Positions 1-6,600 of a stretch of 14,720 nt of DNA are shown here, piece by piece. A program made the translations under genes and the position numbers. The stretch comes from a bacterium (GTDB lineage: Bacteria; UBA9089; UBA9088; JAGUXG01): NCBI GenBank assembly GCA_020061965.1, contig JAGUXG010000196.1, positions 1 through 14,720 on the forward strand. Direction: 5' to 3'. The notes beneath the pieces were generated by a model. The model was not told the origin of the DNA and did no database searches. It saw only the letters and a program-made list of their open reading frames with translations. Position 1 is the first letter of the stretch. Every line of letters begins with the position of its first letter.

Positions 1-152
1 AGACCCCAAGACAACAATTTTTTTAGACTAAATAACCCCTGCCATTACAAGACTTGCAGAGCAAATTCCTATACTATCAAGGTATGCCTCGCACTTGCTC
101 GGCGTTCACTTCGGCTTCGAATCCCCTACCTATTTTATTGCTAAATTCATAC
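1..152. other. Non-coding left edge with a short GC-rich island
   Basis: I find no convincing gene here. The stretch lies downstream of the minus-strand tRNA-Ser. It is AT-rich except for positions about 86-117, which are clearly more GC-rich than their surroundings. The island is loosely bracketed by AGGTA (80-84) and TACCT (127-131). A T run at 18-25 has no visible stem beside it, so I do not call a terminator. The short plus-strand reading frame that begins here runs through the tRNA in the antisense direction and has no protein-like character. Confidence 0.5.
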
Positions 153-241
153 GGAGAGGCTGGGATTCGAACCCAGGGTACAAGAGCAACCTGTACAACT
201 GCTTAGCAGGCAGCCCCGATCGACCACTCTGGCACCTCTCC
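153..241 (-). tRNA. tRNA-Ser (anticodon GCU)
   Basis: This is an 89-nt class II tRNA with the long variable arm typical of serine. The acceptor stem pairs GGAGAGG (235-241, minus strand) with CCTCTCC (153-159). The anticodon loop reads CTGCTAA, with anticodon GCT at 205-207, and is closed by a 5-bp stem including one G-T pair. The T arm contains GGTTCGAATCC. The 3' CCA is not encoded: the base after the acceptor stem is G followed by TAT, so CCA must be added by nucleotidyltransferase. It decodes AGC/AGU serine codons. It lies 37 bp downstream of lptC on the same strand, but a separate promoter can be seen. Confidence 0.95.
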
Positions 242-251
242 TTTTTAGGGA

Positions 252-281
252 ATTATACCCATAAATCATATCTTCCGTCTA
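252..281 (-). promoter_or_regulatory. Promoter of tRNA-Ser
   Basis: On the minus strand there is a perfect -10 TATAAT (252-257) and a -35-like TAGACG (276-281, 4 of 6 matches), separated by 18 bp. Transcription would begin near 245, a few bases before the mature tRNA 5' end at 241. The -35 hexamer overlaps the lptC stop codon (279-281). The assignment is inferred from the match and its position. Confidence 0.65.
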
Positions 282-761
282 TTTGAATTTTACCCTGACC
301 CCATCTGTTATCTTCATAGAGGAAAAGTCTGCATCTGCTACAAAGCCTCTTCCAGATAATATGATCCCCTCTTTTTGCAGGGTAATCTCGCTTTCAGTTG
401 TAAGCCTTTTTTCCTTCCCATTCCAAGTGAGCCTCTCTGTTTGAAGTTTAATCTTTTCTGCATCTTCTGAGACCTCAACATTGCCAAACAACTCAATCGT
501 CTCATTATTCTGGTCTAAGATGCCGTTATCCGCAGTAATCTTACTCGTCCTTTTGTCTTTATAAAGGATGAGTGTCAGCTTTGTTAGATTGGTCTTTTTC
601 CCATCTATCTGGACATTATCACAGATGAGCTTCCATACCTTCTCGCCTCCCTTGGATGAGGTGAGAACGGTCTTAGAAAATCCTGGAGGAGAGACTTGCA
701 CCTTCTTCTCTTCTTTTGTGCATCCTACCAAGACAAGAGATAACAGCAATAACCACTTCAT
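279..761 (-). CDS. lptC: LptC-family LPS-export protein, predicted lipoprotein
   Basis: This 160-residue protein has a short hydrophobic leader ending in a lipobox, LVGC, with C14 as the predicted lipidated residue. A charged linker follows. The rest (about 28-160) is beta-rich and LptC/OstA-like: paired motifs such as ADNGILDQNNETIELFGNV and LTTESEITLQKEG are typical of the beta-jellyroll that passes LPS from LptB2FG to LptA. Classical LptC is held by an uncleaved transmembrane helix; a lipid anchor is a known variant. The ATG (759-761) overlaps the tupC stop as ATGA, so translation is probably coupled. No LptA or LptB gene is adjacent, which is unusual. The family call rests on length, leader and repeat pattern; specific function is inferred. 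Confidence 0.8.
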   Translation of the reverse strand: MKWLLLLSLVLVGCTKEEKKVQVSPPGFSKTVLTSSKGGEKVWKLICDNVQIDGKKTNLTKLTLILYKDKRTSKITADNGILDQNNETIELFGNVEVSEDAEKIKLQTERLTWNGKEKRLTTESEITLQKEGIILSGRGFVADADFSSMKITDGVRVKFK

Positions 762-1840
762 CTTTTAATCAGGTGAATGGCTGTGGATTTGAAAGAGGCA
801 TTGACACTTTTACCCTGTGCCATTTCAAGTTCTTGGACAGAGATTCTGGTGACCATAGCTATCAGTGGGAATCCGCAATCTATCTCAATCTTTGCCAATT
901 GGCCATTAGTCATAATGCGTTTAATTTTACCAGAGAAATAGTTGCGAGCACTACTGGGCTGCCTGGCAGCCACAGAGATAGTTACCGCATCATAACTTAG
1001 ATAGATTATAACTGGAGTCCCACAGGCAAGATCAGTTACAGCTTCGATCAGCTGCTCATTAACTTTAACCTGAGCTAAACCATTATTCTGGGAAATGACA
1101 GTGCCAAACAAGATATTGCCTGCCCTGATAAAACTCGCGACTTCCTCATCAACTGGAGAAGAAAAGACTGTCTGGGCGCTACTGACTTGACGAATACTGC
1201 CATTTAGCATGACAGCAACCCGGCTGGCTAAAGCCAACACTTCATCATGGTCGTGCATAACCATCACTGTCGTAACCTTCTCTCTCTGTAGGACACGGCT
1301 GAAATCATCTATTATCGCCTGATGAGTGGGTGTATCTAAACCGACAAACGGTTCATCAAGAAACAGAATCTCTGGCTGGAGTGCAAAAGCCTGTGCCAGA
1401 CTGACACGCTTTGCCTCACCTCCTGAGAGTCTCTTTGCCTGTCTTTTGGCAAGATGAGCAATATCAAAAGATTCTAACCATCTATCAGCCCTTGCTCTTA
1501 TTGTCTCTTTTTCAACTCCACGCAACCTCATTCCGAGAGTAACATTCTCCCAGACACTGCCACTGAGCAGAAGCGGTTCTTGAAAGACAACCGCAAACTT
1601 GCGGCGCAGTCTCAATCTTTCGCCATCTGTTATCTCTTTACCCTGATAAAGAATTTTGCCTTTATCTAGTTTTAATAGTAGGGCTAAAGAAAGCAATAGA
1701 GTCGTCTTTCCAGCACCATTAGGCCCAATAACTGCTAACACCTCACCAGATGACACTGCCAGAAATGGTATCTGGAGCACCTGATGTCCACCAAGGACTA
1801 CAGAAAGCTCTTTTGCTTCTAAGATAATATCTTCCTTCAC
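758..1840 (-). CDS. tupC: Tungstate/molybdate-type ABC transporter ATP-binding protein
   Basis: This 360-residue cytoplasmic ATPase would power oxyanion import. Visible motifs are Walker A GPNGAGKT (39-46), Q-loop Q87, the ABC signature LSGGE (138-142), Walker B ILFLDEP (158-164) and the switch histidine H196 in VMHDHDE. After the nucleotide-binding domain come two TOBE/MOP-like segments (about 241-290 and 300-358), as in ModC/WtpC/TupC proteins that sense bound oxyanion. The start is GTG (1838-1840), which overlaps the tupB stop TGA by two bases (GTGA). An AAAGGA ribosome-binding site lies 10 bases upstream (1851-1856) inside tupB, which supports this start. The order behind tupA and tupB identifies it as TupC rather than a generic sugar or polyamine ATPase. 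Tungstate over molybdate is inferred from the TupA neighbour. Confidence 0.87.
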   Translation of the reverse strand: MKEDIILEAKELSVVLGGHQVLQIPFLAVSSGEVLAVIGPNGAGKTTLLLSLALLLKLDKGKILYQGKEITDGERLRLRRKFAVVFQEPLLLSGSVWENVTLGMRLRGVEKETIRARADRWLESFDIAHLAKRQAKRLSGGEAKRVSLAQAFALQPEILFLDEPFVGLDTPTHQAIIDDFSRVLQREKVTTVMVMHDHDEVLALASRVAVMLNGSIRQVSSAQTVFSSPVDEEVASFIRAGNILFGTVISQNNGLAQVKVNEQLIEAVTDLACGTPVIIYLSYDAVTISVAARQPSSARNYFSGKIKRIMTNGQLAKIEIDCGFPLIAMVTRISVQELEMAQGKSVNASFKSTAIHLIKR

Positions 1841-2535
1841 CGTAGTTTAGTCCTTTGCTGAATCATCGTTAAGATAAAATTGACCATATAAACCAGCACC
1901 ATCAGAATGAGACTGAGAGCAATAGCCAAAGAGAAATTTCCCTTGCTATTCTCTCCTACGATTGCTGTTGTCAGCACCCTCGTATGTCCGCTGATATTGC
2001 CACCAACCATTATTGAAGCACCAACCTCAGAGATGACAGCCCCGAACCCAGCCATGATTGCAGCCAACAAAGGTAATCGTGCCTCATTCATAAGCAACCA
2101 GATCATTTGCACCCGCGAAGCACCCAAGGCTAATATCTGAAGCCGCAACTTCGGGTCAAGTTGTTGGATAGCTGTCAGGGTAAAACTTGTAATAATAGGC
2201 AGAGAGATAATTATCTGGGCAATGATCATAGCTATCGGTGTATAGAGAATATGTAAGAAACCTAATGGACCATTACGCCAGAGAGATATAGAGACAATAA
2301 GACCAATAACCACTGGAGGGCTACCCATGCCAGTATTGATAAGGCTGACTAATAAATTTCTACCAGTAAACCTACTTAAACCAAGGAAGCTACCAAGCGG
2401 AATACCAATGCAGAGACTGAGTAATGTAGCGATACCGGAGACCACCAGAGAAAGCCATGTTATCTGCCAAATCTCATGGTCACCATAAACTAACAGTAAG
2501 AAGGCTTGTTTTATCCCTTCAAAGATTATCTCCAT
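1837..2535 (-). CDS. tupB: Tungstate ABC transporter permease
   Basis: This 232-residue inner-membrane protein has about five hydrophobic helices and is of the binding-protein-dependent permease type. The cytoplasmic EAA loop that docks on the ATPase is visible around residues 133-165 (ILALGASRVQ...EARLPLLAA), followed by the conserved ISEVGASIMVGGNI stretch typical of TupB/WtpB. Length fits the family. The ATG at 2533-2535 has no Shine-Dalgarno-like sequence before it; the bases upstream read GGTTAAACA. A TATATT hexamer about 30 bases upstream (minus strand) could be a weak internal promoter, but I found no good -35, so the gene is more likely read through from tupA across the hairpin gap. 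Confidence 0.9.
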   Translation of the reverse strand: MEIIFEGIKQAFLLLVYGDHEIWQITWLSLVVSGIATLLSLCIGIPLGSFLGLSRFTGRNLLVSLINTGMGSPPVVIGLIVSISLWRNGPLGFLHILYTPIAMIIAQIIISLPIITSFTLTAIQQLDPKLRLQILALGASRVQMIWLLMNEARLPLLAAIMAGFGAVISEVGASIMVGGNISGHTRVLTTAIVGENSKGNFSLAIALSLILMVLVYMVNFILTMIQQRTKLR

Positions 2536-2616
2536 TGTTTAACCAAGAAAAGTCAAAAGTGAAATATACCCAAGTAAATCAGGTTTACAAAGAGAGCGAG
2601 GTTGTAAGTTTAGGAT

Positions 2617-2667
2617 GTTGTAAGTTGTATGTTATTTGTTCTACTTCTTCAACCTACAACTTACAAC
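2617..2667. repeat. Long hairpin in the tupA-tupB gap
   Basis: Arms 2617-2633 and 2651-2667 are complementary over 17 bp with one mismatch (T2630 against C2654), including a perfect 13-bp core GTTGTAAGTTGTA/TACAACTTACAAC, around a 17-nt loop. A second, overlapping pairing is possible between 2599-2609 (AGGTTGTAAGT) and 2659-2669 (ACTTACAACCT), so two alternative folds compete for the same right arm. No U tract follows on either strand, so a simple intrinsic terminator is unlikely. Its place between the binding-protein gene and the permease gene suggests an mRNA-stabilising or processing element, or a dispersed palindromic repeat. Confidence 0.75.
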
Positions 2668-2713
2668 CTACAACAAAGATCTTCGTTAGACCTGTTGCTT
2701 TTGGGCATAATTT

Positions 2714-3562
2714 TTAATTTTTCATCTTCAATTTTTCATCTTTGAAAGCATCCGGGAAGAAGAGTGGAGAGCCATACCTATCTTTCCCGAAATCTTTAAT
2801 AATCTTTTGTATCTTTTTGGAGACCATAAAATCTGAGAAGGCCTTTGCACCTTGAGCATTTACCTTTTGCCATTTATCAGGATTTACCTCAATGATGCGA
2901 TATGTATTGGCAAGTGCAGCATCTCCTTCAACCAATATAGATAGACCAAGATGCTTTTGCAGTGTCAGATAGGTGCCACGATCAGTCAGGGTATAGGCTC
3001 TCTTCTCTGCAGCAACATTAAGGGTTTGACCCATTCCAAGGCCTGTCTGCTGATACCACCTCTGGCCTTGTGGGTTTATTCCGGCTGCCTTCCATATAGA
3101 TCTTTCTTTGACATCTGTTCCTGAATTATCCCCACGGGAGATGTAGATACCTAAGGCAGCAATCTTTCTGAAAGCCTCTGATGATGACTTCATCCCTTTG
3201 ATGCCTGCTGGATCCTCAGGAGTGCCGACAATGATAAAATCATTGTGCATAACAAGACGCCTGTTTATGCCGCTTCCTTCTGCCATAAACCTCTCCTCAG
3301 ACTCAGGTGAATGGACAAGCAGCACATCTGCTTCTCCCCTCTGCCCCATAGCCATAGCCTGTCCAGAACCTACTGCGATTGTCTTGACAAAATACCCTGT
3401 CTTCTTTTCAAAAATAGGGATCAAAAGATCCAAAAGACCGCAGTCTTGAGTGCTGGTAGTTGTCGCTAAAATAATCTCTTTCTGCTTTGCCTGAGCAGCC
3501 CCAAGAGTAAAACCAATAGCAAAAACCCACAAAATCCCAATAAAACCTGATACCTTCTTCAT
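2714..3562 (-). CDS. tupA: Tungstate-binding periplasmic protein
   Basis: This is the substrate-binding component of a TupABC importer. After an N-terminal signal peptide (MKK, hydrophobic core, GAAQA cleavage region) comes the TupA hallmark ILATTTSTQDCGLLDLLIPIFEKKTG, whose TTTST loop contributes oxyanion contacts in the family. Further family motifs are VGSGQAMAMGQRGEADVLLVHSP, SRGDNSGTD and YTLTDRGTYL. I place the start at the ATG of MKK (3560-3562), giving 282 residues. An in-frame ATG 21 bases upstream (3581-3583) falls inside the probable promoter and would put seven unusual residues before a normal signal peptide. The C-terminal end carries a small tandem duplication (GATGAAAAATT twice). 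It is the first gene of the tup operon; tungstate specificity over molybdate follows from family resemblance. Confidence 0.92.
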   Translation of the reverse strand: MKKVSGFIGILWVFAIGFTLGAAQAKQKEIILATTTSTQDCGLLDLLIPIFEKKTGYFVKTIAVGSGQAMAMGQRGEADVLLVHSPESEERFMAEGSGINRRLVMHNDFIIVGTPEDPAGIKGMKSSSEAFRKIAALGIYISRGDNSGTDVKERSIWKAAGINPQGQRWYQQTGLGMGQTLNVAAEKRAYTLTDRGTYLTLQKHLGLSILVEGDAALANTYRIIEVNPDKWQKVNAQGAKAFSDFMVSKKIQKIIKDFGKDRYGSPLFFPDAFKDEKLKMKN

Positions 3563-3573
3563 AAAGATAACAT

Positions 3574-3602
3574 ATCCTATCATAAAATCAGTTGTTTGTC
3601 AA
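3574..3602 (-). promoter_or_regulatory. Promoter of tupA (near-leaderless)
   Basis: On the minus strand there is a perfect -35 TTGACA (3597-3602), a 17-bp spacer and -10 TAGGAT (3574-3579, 4 of 6). The expected start site near 3567 is only about five bases before the MKK start codon at 3562, so the transcript would have almost no 5' leader. The upstream ATG at 3583 would lie inside the spacer and be untranscribed, which is why I prefer the later start. Confidence 0.6.
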
Positions 3603-3616
3603 TGGGTATATACAAA
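3595..3616. promoter_or_regulatory. Possible operator dyad in the divergent promoter region
   Basis: TTTGT (3595-3599) and ACAAA (3612-3616) form a short imperfect dyad that also contains the palindrome GTATATAC (3606-3613). It overlaps the tupA -35. TGTCA occurs three times nearby (3597, 3626, 3639). This is a weak signal and could be chance in AT-rich DNA. Confidence 0.25.
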
Positions 3617-3637
3617 GAATTGTTCTGTCAATCTTAG

Positions 3638-3666
3638 TTGTCATTGAACTCTCAATTCCTTATAAT
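3638..3666 (+). promoter_or_regulatory. Promoter of the FapA-type gene (leaderless)
   Basis: The -35 TTGTCA (3638-3643, 5 of 6), a 17-bp spacer and a perfect -10 TATAAT (3661-3666) are followed by only seven bases before the ATG at 3674. The expected start site coincides with the A of the start codon, predicting a leaderless mRNA. There is no separate ribosome-binding site, and an in-frame TAG at 3668-3670 rules out an earlier start. Confidence 0.75.
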
Positions 3667-3673
3667 ATAGGCA

Positions 3674-6600
3674 ATGGAAGAGACAAAAGGAAGAGAGGCA
3701 ATAATCAGGCTTACTGCTCCAAAGAGGGGTGGAAAGCCTCCAACCTTGAAGAATGTGCTTTCTTCTTTAGCTGACCAGGGGATAACCTATGGGATAGATG
3801 AATCTGCCATTATATCTGCTATAAAGAAGGGTAGATATAATCTTCCTATAAGGGTGGCTAAGGCGTTGTTTCCGACAAAGGGTGGGCCAGCTAGATTCAG
3901 TTATATATTTGGGATACGGGCGGAGAATCAGACCGAGCCTCAGGATAGATTAGAGGTTATACCTGGTCAGATTTTAGCTGTCAAATCTCTACCTGAGCAT
4001 GGAAATCCCGGAATATCTATCTTTAATGAAGAGATTCCAGGCATTTTGGGCGATAGCTTTTCCATAACAGCTGGAGAGAACACCTATCTTTCAGAGGATG
4101 GCAGAGTCTTATACGCCACAGACTATGGCGAGGCAAACTGGACCGAGAATAGATGTGATGTCCAAAGGGTTTTACGAATAGATGGGGATCTTTCCCAGGA
4201 CCTATCTTTTGATGGAAGGGTTATTGTCTCCGGGAAGATATTAGGGAATATCAAGCTTTCTGTGGGTGACCTCTATGTGAAAGGGGATATTGAAAAGGGT
4301 GTCAATATTACGGCTACTGGTAGGGTAGAGACAGAGGGAGATATTCTGGGAGACCAAGGCACCGAGATAACAATCCATTCTAAATGCGACATCATTGCAA
4401 ACTCTGCCTCTTATGCAAACTTAAAGGCAGGAGGCTCTTGTTTAATCAGCACAGGATTGGCACATTGCAACACTGTTGCAGACTCTGTGATTGCTGTAGG
4501 TAGGAAAGGTGTAATAATGACCAGGGGTTCTATTCCACCAGCAGTCTTTTCTTTGCCTATTGCTATGACCAAGGGTGTGCAGGGACTTTTTGGAGGCAGA
4601 GCTGAGGCAAGGGAGAGGATAGAGGCTGAGATAATAGGCTCTGTCTCATTAGAGCCAACAGAGATAATATGTGAAAAGGGTGGTCTTGTCTCATCCACAG
4701 GGTGTATCTACCCAAAGGTAAAGATTGCTATAGGTGGAAAACTGCTTGATGTTACCAAGCAGATTGACTCAGCAAGTGTCAAGGAAGAGAAGCAATCTCT
4801 CCAGATATTCCCTTATGAACAAAGGGAGGTGGCTCTTACATATCCTGAGCATAAACCTACTCTACCAACAGAGCCTCCATCTATATTGACTAAGGATGTT
4901 GAGTCTGGAGCAGGATTTCTTGTCCAAGTGAAAAGTGAAGGGTTAGGAGTCGGATGTCTAAAGTCTGAGGAGATTGATTTTATACCCATCAATGTTGAGG
5001 GAAAGGTTTTTTATCTCTGCTTTCCACAAGGAGAGAAGGGTCCCTGGGAATTGATAAGGGAGAAGATTGAAGTAGAAAAAAAGAGAGAGGAGGAACGGCC
5101 AGCCAGCTTCTATATTGATAATTCAGAGGAAGGTTTATTCATCACCATAATCCCGCCAGGAGAGAGGGGGAAGCCTTTAGAAGAAAAAGGGTTGCGAGAG
5201 AGATTAAAGCACTTCTCTAAAATAGATGAGAAACTCCTTTTAGGGGCTATTTCTGCACAAAAAGCATCTCCTATAAAGATAGCAGAGAGACAGTATATTC
5301 CAGAGATAGATGGAAGGCTTGAATTTGAGATACGGGAGGCAGAAGGGATTCCAAACTTTGAATGCTATCTTACTATCACCACACCAAAGAGAGGCAGGCA
5401 GCCAATACATCCAAGAATTGTTGGCCAAGCCTTAAAAGAGAAGGGTATAACTTATGGGCTACTAATCAAAAGGATAAAGGCTTTGCTGAAAAAACCTGTT
5501 TACAACAAGCCTATCCTTATAGCTAAGGGGAAAAAGCCAACAAAGGGTGAAGATGCAGAATTTATCTACCAGTTTGGCCAGAGGGAAGGGGCAGGTCATG
5601 AAAATAGACTGGAGGTTATCCCAGGGCAAGTTTTAGCCATAAAGTCTATGCCTTCTCTGGGAGAGTCTGGGAAATCTATATTTTCCGAAGAGATTCCGGC
5701 CATATCAGGCGATGACATCAAAATAATACCCGGAAGGAATACCTATCTTTCAGGAGATGGCACAATCCTTTATGCTCTAAGTGAAGGCGAGGCTGTCTGG
5801 ACAGAGAACAGGTGCGATGTCCAAAGGTGTTTGCGGATAGAAGGAGACCTGGCAGAGGATATAACCTTTGATGGCAATCTTTTTGTTTCAGGCTCTATCC
5901 TTCCTGAGGTGAGTGTCAGGACAGATGGAGACCTCTATGTGAAGGGTGAGATTAGAAAGGGTGCTGATATTAATGTTCGTGGCAGGGTGGAACTTGAGGG
6001 AGATATTCTGGGAGAGAAGGATAATGAGGTTATAATCTCATCTAATTATGACATCATAGCTAACTCTGCTTCTTATTCTACCCTGAAAGCTGGAGGCTCT
6101 GCTTTTATCAGAACAGGTCTTTCTAATTGTAACACGCAAGCAAACTCTGTCATTGTCGTTGGTAGAAAGGGAATGATTATGACCAAAGGCACTCCACCGC
6201 CGCAAGTCTTTACCCTGCCTATTGCTATGACCAAAGGAGTGCAGGGGCTTACAGGCGGAAAGGCTTATGCCAAAGAGAGAATAGATGCTGAAATAATAGG
6301 TTCTATATCTATGGAACCAACAGAAGTACAGTGTGAGCGGGGTGGAATAATCTCCTCCTCATCCTGTATCTACCCAAAGGTAAAGATAGTTATTGGTGGA
6401 AAGACACTTAATGTTACCAAACAGATTGATGCAGGAAGTATCAAAGAAGAGAGGCAGTCTCTGAAGATTGATCCTTATGAGGAGAGAAAGGTAACTTTGA
6501 CCCATCCTGAGTATAGAGGTCAACCACCAACAGAGCCTCCGTCTATATTGACTTCTGATATTGAGTCTGGAGCGGGATTTCTTGTCCAAGTGAAAAGTGA

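Noticed and set aside
80..131. Possible second tRNA or tRNA relic (CTTCGAATCCCC resembles a T arm, flanked by AGGTA/TACCT)
   Set aside because: It is only about 50 nt long, has no D or anticodon arm, and the T-stem does not pair.
95..286. 63-residue plus-strand open frame at the left edge
   Set aside because: It reads antisense through the whole tRNA-Ser and its composition is not protein-like.
2617..2667. Intrinsic terminator after tupA
   Set aside because: The stem is AT-rich and no U tract follows it on the minus strand.
3563..3583. Upstream ATG of tupA adding seven residues before MKK
   Set aside because: It lies within the probable promoter spacer, and the resulting N-terminus is less like a signal peptide than the one starting at MKK.
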